This document shows, one piece after another, positions 25,901-35,646 of a stretch of DNA of 64,000 bases. The notes beneath the pieces are model-generated. The model searched no databases. It was not told where the DNA came from and was given only the letters and a program-made list of their open reading frames with translations. Numbering within the stretch: the first letter of the stretch is position 1; the number at the start of each line of letters is the position of its first letter. The stretch comes from Euryodendron excelsum (lineage: Eukaryota > Streptophyta > Magnoliopsida > Ericales > Pentaphylacaceae). Position numbers and translations under genes: made by a program. The stretch lies in contig CM065388.1 in assembly GCA_033060915.1 (NCBI GenBank), forward strand, positions 28,794,001 to 28,858,000, written 5' to 3'.

Positions 25901-27295
25901 AATCAGATGGGAAATGGATGGGAACCCTTAAAAGAATGCTTTGTAGATAATTGGCTTAATGATCAGAATCAGAGTAATTAAAAAGGGCAACCGGCCTACT
26001 AGGGGCAAAACGGTCATTTGATCTAAGGAACACCGAGATTGACCCATAGTGATCCCTGAGAAGATTTGAAGGTTAGAAACACTATTAGGAGTGCTCTGAG
26101 GGACCGTCGATTTAATACTCAGAGCCGGTATGGTTGGAAAAGGCGATCAGCCCGCTAGGGGCAAAATGGTCATTTCACTTTAGATTTATGAGAATGGATC
26201 AAAGTGGTCCAGAAAGGTATTGAAAGGTTGAAAATACTATTAGAAGCATCCTTGAAAGGTTACCAGTTTAATAATCAGAGTCAGAGTGGTTCCTATAGGC
26301 CATTGGATGCCTTGAGGCAAAATAGTCATTTTGACCGGATGCTTTCGGAATCAATCCGGAAGCAACTGGAAGGCACTAAAACATACTAGATTATCCTTGG
26401 GACAATGTTGGAAAGGTGGAGTTATGGCTCTGAGATCTTGGGTACTTTCTCGATAAATGCGTTGGTGGGGCCCAAGGGGTATTTTAGTCATTTTTCACCA
26501 AAATATGCTAGTAGGCATTGGTTTTGACTTAGGTTTTGAGTATTTTCATCACTCTAATAGTGTGTGACGAGTTAGTTTCCTGAGATATCTCGTCCTTTGG
26601 TAAATGGCGTATTCGGTCCTTTGATATAGGGGGGTTATTGGCATTCCTGATGTCAACTTGTTTGCAAATGTTTTCATCACTCTGATGGTTGCGATGTTTG
26701 TGAGTGTTTTCATCACTCAAAAAGTATGCATTCATTCCAGAGATTGCCTGATCTCGGGAAGCTACTAATTGGTCTTATTGCCTCAGGGCCTTCGGTACTT
26801 TCCCGATCGACGTGTCGGACAGCAGGCATTCTACTTTGGCAGGCTAGCAGAAGCTATAAGTGAACTGGTCTACCATCTCAGGGACTTGAGTCCCATCCTG
26901 GTTGATGGTTGTGAAGGGACTTATCATTTCAAGGGGTTTTGTGTTTTCTCGATAAACATGCCTTGCTGGATAAACTTACCATTTTAGGGATTAATTTTCT
27001 CGAAAGACGAGCCAAATTGAGTTTGATTAGTCTGGACTGAAATTAGAATAGGAATTGACGTTGAAATATGGACTTACCATTTATAAGTAAACGTGCCAAC
27101 TAGAATTAGACCGAGCAATGCCCTAAGGGTATTTTGGTCATGTTGCCTCTATTGGGCCTTGCATGCCCGCGAAGTGATTGATGAATTGGATTGAGTTGTG
27201 AAAGCTTGTTTAGGTTTGGATGTGTCCATGTCAGTTTGATTGTGAGTCTAGTCAAGCTAAGGATTTGCTGAGCGGGTCAAAATGGGGTGCTTACA
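22964..27295 (-). repeat. Element A 5' LTR
   Basis: It runs from tgtcgtgtcttgatttttcgc at 22964 to gggtgcttaca at 27295 (4332 bp) and is bounded inside by the PBS. The TATA box is at 25682-25689 (minus strand). A run of 13 C, broken by nothing, at about 23370 is another homopolymer of this family. Beyond 27295 the sequence becomes a gypsy pol scrap, so 27296-27300 (acccc) is the expected target duplication. Confidence 0.87.
25682..25689 (-). promoter_or_regulatory. LTR TATA box (element A, 5' LTR)
   Basis: tatttata in the context gtggcttatatttataggcag; TATAAATA on the minus strand. This LTR would have driven the sense transcript of element A. Confidence 0.6.
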
Positions 27296-27556
27296 ACCCC
27301 TTCATTTGAACCTCTACACCCTTGTGCCACCAAGCCAATACCTTTTGAAGAGAAGCCTCCCATTTTGAATCGAAAACCATTGCCTTCTACTTTAAAGTAT
27401 GCCTTCCTAGGTGAAGGAGAATCATACCCCATGGTGATTTTCTCTAGCTTTTCATTAGGCCAAGAGGAGAGATTGGTAGCCTTGCTTAGGAATCATAGGG
27501 GACCTCTGGAGTGGACCATTGCCCACCTTCATGGGATTAGCCCTCTTGTGTGCTGA
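27296..27556 (+). pseudogene. pol: Fragment of Ty3/gypsy pol, between protease and reverse transcriptase
   Basis: About 86 codons in one frame: EKPPILNRKPLPSTLKYAFL, then GEGESYPMVIFSSFSLGQEE, LVALLRNHRGPLEWTIAHLHGIS. This matches the well-known gypsy segment just before reverse transcriptase (KPLPsHLKYaFLGe...PVIISS.L...QE..L...LR.HK.A.GWtiaDikGISPs). The substitutions (VIISS to MVIFSS, WTIADIKG to WTIAHLHG) show decay. It is cut on the left by the end of element A and on the right by the LTR at about 27558, so it belongs to the older element into which both inserted. No reverse transcriptase follows. Confidence 0.8.
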
Positions 27557-27557
27557 T

Positions 27558-28925
27558 TGTACTATAAAACATACAATTAGAGTCCCTAATTGTAAGCTAT
27601 TATTAGCAATTATGTATCTATTATTTATTATATGAATATAAAATAGATTTTCTTTTACGTTTTTGTGTCATGTGCAAATTTAAAATTAAAACCGAGCAAA
27701 AAGAAAATGGCATGCACACAAAATATGTGAGAAATTTATGTGGGATATCTTATATATTATATATATTATATTAGCAAAGTGACAACCACTGAATGCATTC
27801 TATAAATATGTAATATATATATATATATATTAGGTTTTGTTTTTCTTTATTTGGAAAGTGGGCAGGTGAAGGTGGAGGCGACTAAAAGAAGAAAACAAAA
27901 GACAGAAGAAAAGAAGGAAAGGGGGTGGGGTGACCAAGAAGAAAAAAAGGGAAACAAACAAAAGGAAAAGAGAGAAAGGAGGAGAGAGAAGAAAAACAAA
28001 AACCTCTTCTCCTCCTATAAAAGGAGACATTCGGGCAGGAGAGAGACAGAGAAAAACATCAGAGAAAAAGGGTAGAGAGTTAGAGAGCCGGTCGAAAACT
28101 CTCTCTTTCATTTAGTCAGTTAGATTGTTAATAGTTGTTCAGCCAATTAATTTTTCAGTCTTTTCCTTCCTATTATTCTACTGTAATAAACTTTTTTAGT
28201 TATGAAGTTATTTTTCACACTATGTCTTTTCAATATTATGAATAGTTAGTTTAATTCTTGGAGCCAATTGTAAAGATCATCTAAGGATCTTGGAATATCA
28301 ACGGAGGTAATTTGGTCTTCATTATTTTATATTTAAAATCTTCCAATTCTTAGTAATTAAATTCTAGATATTTTAAAAAATGTATATTTTTTACTATATT
28401 TGGTAATTTCTATGCACAAATTTTAATTTGGTATAGTTATTGCACAAATCGATGGTATGAATCTATAACTTTAATTTTATTATTCTAGATTTAATTAAAT
28501 GTTTGAGTTACAAAACCTCCGTTGAAATATTATATGAATTGGGTGATCAGACAAATTGGGTCCAAGACTATTTTATTCAATTTACTTTAAAGTCAAGCCA
28601 ACAATCATCAATCTCTTAAAAATAAATTATTTTTCTTTGATTATCATTTTCTATGCAATTGTCCAATTTTTATTTGTATTATTTAAGGTGAAATTCAAAC
28701 CGGTTGGCTTAGGTTCCAACTGAAGCCATTGCAACACTATGGTGTTTAGCATGACTTAGTGGGTATCTAATGTTTTACTGTGAGTGAATTTTAGCACCTA
28801 ATTTTTCATATTTTGTTATCCGTTCCATGTGGATTGACTCTTGTCTTAACGGATATTTATTTACTGATTCACTACACCTACACTTGGGTGTTTTAATAGA
28901 TTGCCATATTCTGGGCGTAGTCAAG
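27558..28925 (+). repeat. LTR of an Athila-like gypsy element (ends approximate)
   Basis: It starts with tgtactataaaac (27558) or tgattg (27554) immediately after the pol scrap. The right end must lie shortly before the PBS at 28931. It contains a purine-rich tract (27880-28000), a TATA box (28016-28022) and an aataaa signal (28185-28190). I could not fix the TG/CA ends, because the element's second LTR is not in the window. Confidence 0.55.
28016..28022 (+). promoter_or_regulatory. TATA box in the Athila-like LTR
   Basis: TATAAAA inside the inverted repeat ctcctataaaaggag. A polyadenylation-type aataaa follows about 165 bp later (28185), as expected for the R region of an LTR. Confidence 0.6.
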
Positions 28926-28930
28926 TTTTT

Positions 28931-28948
28931 TAGCGCCATTGCCAGGGA
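28931..28948 (+). other. Primer-binding site of the Athila-like element (tRNA-Asp type)
   Basis: tagcgccattgccaggga differs from the tRNA-Asp type site TGGCGCCGTTGCCGGGGA only by G-to-A changes, as expected from decay of methylated DNA. It is preceded by gtagtcaagtttt, the usual context in these elements. Confidence 0.75.
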
Positions 28949-29460
28949 ACGGCTTTAATTTTATTTTTTTTCTTATTGTTAACCTCTTTGGTTGGTATAC
29001 TTGCCTATTGTTGGACAAAGCCAGTCAAGTTGGTTACCATATGTTTTATTTTTATTTTTCATCTAACCCATCTAACTCATCTAATCTACTAACTATTTAA
29101 CATTTTCTTTTATTTAATGGATAACCAACGTTAGTTACTATTCTAACATTTTATTTTCTGTACTTTATTTCAATTCTTTTTATTTTTCTTTGTGGTTTAC
29201 CTTTCGAGTTGATTCACCACCTATTTAGGTCGGCGTCGCTTGATATGGTAACCATATAGCTTAATATATATATATATATATATTATTTTTTTAATTATTG
29301 TGGATAACCTTATTTCGAGCTGATTTACTACCTATTTAGGTCGGCGCCGCTCACTAAGGTTACCATAACATTGTTACTAATCTGTCTAACATTATTTTCG
29401 TTTGCTGTTTTTGTGTGCAGGTATTTTAGTATATTGTTGAAAATTATTATTTTTCTTTTC

Positions 29461-29491
<31 letters not shown>

Positions 29492-29872
29492 CTTATCATT
29501 AGCCGCCTCTAGAAGTGCCCCGATCTAGTCATTACTCTGCCCACATCCCTTCAGGTAGATGACCTTTCATTTCCTCAGCTTGGAGAGCCGTTAATATTGT
29601 TTCTCTTCTCATCCCTATTTTGTCGACAAGCCACTTGGGCTTTTAGCTCGACATTGTAACTTGTAAGGTTCGTGTTTATATTTCAAGATGTATTCATTAG
29701 GGATATGCATGGATCATTGGTGAGTATTGACACTTCTAGTCAACTTTCTCCCATCTTCCGTACTTTTTCTCCATTTAGGACTCCTATTTTGAATATTTAG
29801 TTAGTTAACAGAGATCCTAGTTCTATCCCAATGGCACAAGAATTTGATCCTTAATCACGTGTGAATCCCAAC
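28949..29872 (+). other. Leader of the Athila-like element, cut by element C
   Basis: Non-coding leader with two diverged copies of a 50-60 bp segment: tgattcaccacctatttagg with tcggcgtcgct at 29204-29255, and again at 29314-29370, 112 bp apart. There are tatata (29264-29283) and att (29461-29493) microsatellites, and an acceptor-like tttttgtgtgcag near 29420. It stops at 29872, where C begins; ccaac (29868-29872) would be C's target duplication. A gag start may lie at 29831 (atggcacaagaattt), but a stop follows within a few codons. Confidence 0.5.
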
Positions 29873-30062
29873 TGTAAGCACTCCATTTTTGACTACTCGA
29901 CAGTCTACACTCTGTCCAGACTTGTTTTTAAGTCATTGTGGGCGTATTCCAACCGAAACCAACTCTCTAAGTCAAAATCCCATCTATTCATCGCCTCGTG
30001 GGCCCACCAGGCCCAAATAGAGGCAAAGTGACCAAAATGCCCTTAGGGGCATCGTTTCTTTC

Positions 30063-30515
30063 CAATTCCAACTCCAATCCCTCTCTCGGGACAGTTTATT
30101 CCTCGAGACAGTTCCAATCCAAGCACGTCTTTTCGAAGACGATAAGTCCCATTTCCAATCCCTCTCTCGGGACAGTTTATTCCTCGAGACAGTTCCAATC
30201 TAGGCACGTCTTTTAGAAGACGGTAAGTCACCTTTCTAATTCCTTTCTCGGGACAGTTTATTCCTCGAGACGGTTCCAATTCAAGCACGTCTTTTTGAAG
30301 ACGGTAAGACCCCTTTCCAATCCCACTCTCGAGACAGTTTATTCCTCGAGACGGTTCCAACCCAGGCATGTCTTTCGAAGACTGTAAGATCCCTTTCCAA
30401 TCCCTCTCTCGAGATAGTTTATTCCTCAAGACGGTTCCAATTCAGGCACGTCTTATTTGAAGATGGTAAGACCCCTTTCTAATCCCTCTCTCGAGACAGT
30501 TTATTCCTCGAGACG
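30063..30515 (+). repeat. U3 tandem repeat array, 5 units plus a partial (element C 5' LTR)
   Basis: Units of 78-87 bp with core attcctcgagacggttcc, then caggcacgtcttttcgaaga, then cggtaagtcccctttccaatcc. Unit anchors (tttattcctc) are at about 30086, 30173, 30257, 30342, 30416 and 30478. Within the unit, gtcttttcgaagac forms a near-perfect hairpin and cctcgagac a short palindrome. Copy B has only two full units at this place. Confidence 0.85.
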
Positions 30516-30889
30516 GTCCGAGTAGTGAAATTACTCGTAAATATCACAACCGTTAGAGTAGCGGAAGTACTGACAAATAGGTCGATATAGGGAATTGCCA
30601 ATAAACCCTTGTGTCACGACGACCGCCGTCGAAGTGGCAGAAATACTCAAAACCCAGGTCAACACCAGTGTCTATTAGCCCGCTTTGGTGAAAAAAATGA
30701 CCAAACTATCCCTTGGACCTTTTCCGAGACTTTCCGGTGAAGATGACCATTTTGCCCCTAGGCATCCAAATGCCCCAGGAACCACACTGGCTCTGGGTAT
30801 CAAACCGGTAACCCTTTGAGATTACTTCTTATAGTATTCTCAACCTTCCTTCACCTTTCCAGATCATTCCGAGTCAGTTCCGGCCAACC

Positions 30890-31245
30890 TGGTACAAAAT
30901 GACCAGTTTGCCCTTGGTGGACCAGTCTCCTTTTTCGACTACGCCGGCTCTGGGAATCAAAAGAAAGACCTCTGGGAACATTCTGAATAAGGTTTCCAGA
31001 TCCCAAGTCTTCTTCCGGGACAGTCCGAGTCTGTCCCGGCAGTTTTTCGGTCCAAATGACCGTTTTGCCCCTAGTGGGCCAGTCTCCTTTTCCGACCACA
31101 CTGGCTCTGGGAATCAAACTGGAAACCACTGGGAACATTCTGAATAATGTTTTCAGATCCCAAGTCTTCTTCCGGGAATGTCCAAGTTTGTCCCGGCAGT
31201 TTCCCGGTCCAAATGACTGTTTTGCCCCTAAAGGCCCGGTCAACC
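30890..31245 (+). repeat. About 157-bp U3 repeats, 2 units plus a partial (element C 5' LTR)
   Basis: Unit anchors (tttgcccctagtgggcc and variants) are at 30905, 31063 and 31219. Each unit includes ctctgggaatcaaac, tctgaataatgtttccagat and gggacagtccgagtctgtcc. The 3' LTR has three such units. More diverged units of the same type lie upstream, near 30730-30890. Confidence 0.8.
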
Positions 31246-31481
31246 CTTCCGACACATTCTATCCTCACTTTTCAAGTCAAATGCCTCTAGGACACTATTT
31301 TAAGTGTTCCTGCTCTTTTTTGGCCTTCTGGGTCATTCCCGGCTCCTTCAAATCATTTTCGGACTTTTCGGAGTCACTCCTAGTGAAGCCAAGCTAAAAA
31401 TTGCATGGTAGTCACTATTACAGGCGCCCAAATCTAGTCAAAGATACGTTGCTTGCCGTCCTTAATAGTTTCCTAATTGGC

Positions 31482-31542
31482 TGGTGCCACTACTAGTGGC
31501 ACCAAGCCAATATTTGGCCTGGCGCCACTGCAACAGGCGCCA
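31482..31542. promoter_or_regulatory. Two palindromes just upstream of the LTR TATA box (element C 5' LTR)
   Basis: The first has arms tggtgccact and agtggcacca (31482-31504, centre act/agt). The second has arms tggcgccact and caggcgcca (31520-31542). The second ends 15 bp before TATAAATA. All LTR copies of the family have one to three such elements in this place. Confidence 0.65.
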
Positions 31543-31557
31543 GTGTATTCCTCCTTC

Positions 31558-31565
31558 TATAAATA
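31558..31565 (+). promoter_or_regulatory. LTR TATA box (element C 5' LTR)
   Basis: TATAAATA in the context ccttctataaatacagaacc. It is conserved in position and context in every LTR of the family in this window. Confidence 0.7.
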
Positions 31566-32449
31566 CAGAACCTCTTCCAGTGTGAAAAGGATCCACAAAC
31601 TCAAACCAAAAATCATATAATTTGATATACAAAGCTCGAGCACCTCCTCAACCCTAGCTTACCTAGGTTTTCCAAACCCTAACCACCATACACTAAACCC
31701 TAGCCTCCTATACACTCATACACACCCCCATACACTCATACACTAACCTTCAACCCTCCTTCGAAGACTTGAAGAGTTGCAATCTGAAGTTTGAAGATTG
31801 AAGGCGGCTTTTGAAGATTGAAGACAAAGATCAAGATGAAGACCGAAGAAAGCAAGGCATGTAAAATAAACAAGATACAAGGTAGGCTCTCCATTTAAAT
31901 TGTCGCACTTTCCCCTCTCTCCTAACCCACTTGGGTTTTCTCTATTTTAATCCCCTATCTCTTTCCCCCCTTTTCTTTGCATGCTTGAAACAAGGGGATT
32001 CCCGGTCCATGCATAGGATTGTGCTATTGGAGAGTCACCGTGTCGGGGCTTTCTTTTAGTCTAGCCAGAGACCACATGGGTCTGGCCCCCTTCATTATGT
32101 GGTGAAGCCTTAGCCTTGTATGTTCACGACCCCAAAATTGCATTGTGCATATCATGATCTTGCATCTTCCAAAAACCGTTTTCAAAGTTGTTTTTCAAAT
32201 CGTTTTTAAACTTGTTTTCAAAATTGCATCGAAATCTCTTTTTCAAAATATGTTTCCAAAATCACAATCCTAATGTGATTCTAGCTTTTCCATGGCTAGG
32301 ATTGCGTTATGAAAGTGTTATATTTAAAGTGACCGGCATGGTCCACATTTTCAACCCTTGTTGTTTTCAAAACCACTTTCTTAAAGTGGTTTTAGCCTTC
32401 TTATGGCTAGAATCGCTTTAGGAAAGTGAGACGTTTTCATACTTTCTAA

Positions 32450-34080
32450 AAAATTCTCTTTTCAAAAATCTCTCTTCCTAAAAATCTCTTTCTCAACATA
32501 CTTTCCTAAAACTCTCCTTTCCAAAGTTGTTTTCAAAAACTCCCTCTAAAAAATCTACTTTTCAAAACTCCTTTTTTCAATTCCTTTCCAAAACGCTCTC
32601 TTCAAAGTCCACTTTCCAAAAACGTTCCCTAGGTCTCTTTCCTAGAAACACTCTCTCTAATTTTCTTTTCAAAAATTCCCTTTCCAAAAATCTCCCTTCT
32701 AGAAACTCCCCTCTAGGATTTTCCTTCTAAAATCTTCGTTTCCAAAAACACACTTTCCAAAAAACTCATTCTCTTAAAAATCTTTTTTTTCAAAAACTCT
32801 ATGTTCAAATTCACTTTTCAAAAACTCCACCCTAGGATTCCCTTATAGAAAACCTTCGTTTTCAATAATGCACTTTCCAAAATCTCTTTTCTTAGAGCCC
32901 AAGTCAAGCCCTAGAACTCACAATTAGGAAACCCTAATTTTCTTTCCAAAAACATGGTTTTCAAACTTTGCCCCAAACCTAGGTTTCCAAAACCTCTTGT
33001 TTTCTACATCCAAACTATAAACATTTTCAAAACCTCTTTTCTATATAGCCTTTCAAATCTTAGGGTTTCTAGAACATCCCCTTTCTAAATCCTTGTCAAA
33101 TCAAATCTTCCCTTTAGGAAGCCAAATCCAATTCCCCCGTTTAGGAAACTAGATCCGGTTCTCTGTTTTTGGAAACAAAATCAAATCTTTTCTTTTAGAA
33201 ACCAAATTTAATCCCTTCCTAATCCAAACCTTTCTTAATTCAATTCCTTCCTAAACCATAAGTTTCCTAAACCTAAACCTTAAATCTTCCCTTAAATTTC
33301 AAAATCCAAATCTTTCCTAATTCGAATCCTTCCTAAGCTTCTCCCTTCCTAAATCTTAAGTTTCCAAAACTTGAAAATAAAAATATTTTCTAAATTTTCA
33401 AACTCAATTTCCACATCCTTCCTAACTCTACTCTTTCCTAATTCTACCCCTTTCCAAATCTTAACTTTTTAAACCTAAGTTTTCAAACCCTTCCTAATTT
33501 CAAGATTTTCTAAAATTCAAACTCTAAAACTTTCTAAATCTTAAACTTTTCAAATTTCAAATCTTTCCAAATTTCAAAACTTTCTAAACTCAAGACTTTC
33601 CAATTTTCAAAACTTCCCTATTTCAAAACTTTCCAACTTTCAAAACTTCCTATTTTCAAAACCTTTCCTAAAACAACACTTTCCCAAGTTGAAACTTTCC
33701 TAATTCAAAACTTTCATAAGTGGAAACTTTCCTAATTCAAAACTTTCCTAAGTTGAAACTTTCCTAATTCCAAAACTTTCGTAAAATGACGCTTTCCTAA
33801 TTTGAAACTTTCCTAATCCGAATCTTTCCTAAATTCCAAGTTTTCAAATATTTCAAAATCTTTCCAAATCCAACATTCAAGTCCAACCTTCCTTAAACTT
33901 CAAGTCTTTCCTAAATCCTCTCTTTCCTAAGTCTAGGTTTCCTAAAACCAAGTCTTTCAAAAACAAATCTTTTCAAATTTTCCAATCAAAGTCCAATCTT
34001 CTCAATTTCAAATTCCAATCTCCTATTCTAATTTCAAATCAAATTCAATATTCAATTTAATATCTTTCTTCCAATCAACT
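32450..34080 (+). repeat. Pyrimidine-rich short-repeat tract in LTR C
   Basis: About 1.6 kb built of degenerate short units such as aaactttcctaattc and tttccaaaaactc, almost without G on this strand. The same tract is found in every family LTR (e.g. 36540-38290 and 50240-51990 in B; antisense at 12500-14100 and 23700-24800). It probably grew by slippage. No coding frame is supported in it. Confidence 0.7.
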
Positions 34081-34361
34081 CTTCTATTTTCAATCGGACT
34101 CCGGTCCGAACTACGACTGACCTGATTCCTTCAAAGGGATATGTAGGCAACCCTCATGGGTGCGGTGTAAGCACCCCATTTTTGACCGCTCGACAGTCTA
34201 CACTCCGTCCAGACTTGTTTTCAAGTTATTGTGGGCGTATTCCAATCGAAATCAACTTTCTAAGTCCAAATCCAGTCTGTCCATCGCTTCGCCGGCCTGC
34301 CAAGCCCAAATAGAGGTAAAATGACCAAAATGCCCTTAGGGGCATTGCCCTTTCCTTTCCC

Positions 34362-34565
34362 TTTCCAATCCCTCTCTCGGGACAGTTTATTCCTCAAGAC
34401 GGTTCCAATCCAAGCACGTCTCCTCGGAGACGATAAGTCCCCTTTCCAATCCCCACTCTCGAGACAGTTTATTCCTCGAGACGGTTCCAACTCAAGCACG
34501 TCTCTTCGGGGACGATAAGTCCCCTTTCCAATCCCTCTCTCGAGATAGTTTATTCCTCGAGATGG
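34362..34565 (+). repeat. U3 tandem repeat array, 2 units plus a partial (element B 5' LTR)
   Basis: Unit anchors (tttattcctc) are at about 34386, 34470 and 34548, 78-84 bp apart. The hairpin core reads gtctcctcggagac here. B's 3' LTR has the same number (48107, 48189, 48270), while both LTRs of C have five. Confidence 0.85.
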
Positions 34566-35525
34566 TCCGAGTAGCGAAACTACTCACAAAACTGTTAGAG
34601 TAGCGGAAATACTCACAAATAGGTTGATATAGGGAATTGCTAACAAGCCCTTGTGTCATGACGACCACTGTTAGTGTGGCGGAAACATTCAAAACCCAGG
34701 TTAACACCAGTGTCTGTTAGCCCACTTTAGTGAACAATGACCAAACTACCCTTTGGACCATTTCCGACACTTTCCGGTCAAGATGACCATTTTGCCCCTA
34801 GACATCCGAATGCCCTGGGAACCACACTGGCTCTGGGTATCAAACCAGTAAATTTCCGAGAATACTTTTTATAGTATTCTCAACCTTCCTTTACCTTTTC
34901 GGATCATTCCGAGTCAGTTTCGGCCAACCCGGTGCGAAATGACCGTTTTGCCCCTAGTGGGCCGGTCTCCTTTTTTGGCCACACCGGCTCTGGGTATCAA
35001 ACCGGTAACCTTCCGAGAATGCTTCTTGTAGTATTCTCAACCTTTCCTCATCTTTCCGGATCATTCCGAGACAGTTCTGGCAAACCCGGTGCGAAATGAC
35101 CGTTTTGCCCCTAGTGGGCCGGTCTCCTTTTCCGACCACGCCGGCCCTGGGAATCAAACCGGCAACCTTTGGGAACATTCTGAATAATGTTTCCAGATCC
35201 CAAGTCTTCTTTCGGGATAGTCCGAGTCTGTCCTTATAGTTTCTCGGTCCGATTGACCGTTTTGCCCCTAAAGGCCCGGTTAACATTTCCGACCCACCTT
35301 ATCCTCATTTTTCAAGTTAAATACCTCCGAGACACTATTTTAAGTGTTCCTGCTATTTTTCGGCTTTCTGGGTCATCCCCGGCCCTCCAAAATCCTTCCC
35401 GAACTTTCTGGAGTCACTCCTAGTGAAGCTAAGCTAAAAATTGCATGGTAGTCACTAGTACAGGCGCCCAAATCTAGTCAAAGATACGTTGCTTGCCGAC
35501 CTTAAACATTTTCTAATTGGCTGGC

Positions 35526-35623
35526 GGCGCCACTACTAGTGGCGCCAAACCAAAAAATGGCCTGGCGCCACTCCTAGTGGCGCTAGTGTAAATTCTGGCC
35601 TAGCACCACTACAATAGGTGCCA
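35526..35623. promoter_or_regulatory. Three palindromes upstream of the LTR TATA box (element B 5' LTR)
   Basis: 35526-35546: arms ggcgccact and agtggcgcc, perfect apart from the three-base centre. 35563-35585: arms tggcgccact and agtggcgcta. 35601-35623: arms tagcaccact and taggtgcca. The last one ends 15 bp before TATAAATA at 35639. They look like binding sites or stem-forming DNA at the promoter. Confidence 0.65.
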
Positions 35624-35638
35624 GTGTTGTCTAACCTC

Positions 35639-35646
35639 TATAAATA
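35639..35646 (+). promoter_or_regulatory. LTR TATA box (element B 5' LTR)
   Basis: TATAAATA in cctctataaatacagagcc. The transcript would start about 30 bp downstream, giving an R/U5 leader of about 3.5 kb before the PBS. Confidence 0.7.

Larger units (their letters stand above)
29873..34165 (+). repeat. Element C 5' LTR, first part (U3, R and most of U5)
   Basis: It starts tgtaagcactccatttttgac. In order: the 78-87 bp tandem array (30063-30515), about 157-bp repeats (30890-31245), palindromes (31482-31542), TATA box (31558), the aaccctagcc-rich leader, ttgggttttctc and catgcttgaaacaagg landmarks, and a long tract of TTTCCTAA-type short repeats (about 32450-34080). It is broken at 34165 within ctcatgggtgcgg, the insertion site of copy B, and resumes at 52910. 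Confidence 0.9.

Noticed and set aside
27830..28115. Lysine-rich and phenylalanine/leucine-rich frames on opposite strands
   Set aside because: They come from the purine-rich tract of the Athila-like LTR, with no similarity to a protein family.
30230..30320. gacggtaagt inside tandem units as an array of 5' splice sites
   Set aside because: The units lie in U3, upstream of the TATA box, so they would not be in the element's own transcript.
30043..30429. 128-codon repetitive frame with RGINCPE repeats, and similar frames at 61224-61745 and 61323-61670
   Set aside because: They are readings of the U3 tandem array upstream of the TATA box. The unit length is not constant, and the frames exist on both strands.
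30043..30515. CRISPR-like regular repeats
   Set aside because: The units are adjacent tandem copies without unique spacers, in a plant retrotransposon LTR.
31660..31760. aaccctagcc repeats resembling plant telomere repeat (CCCTAAA)
   Set aside because: The matches are irregular and part of the LTR leader in every copy, not a telomeric array.
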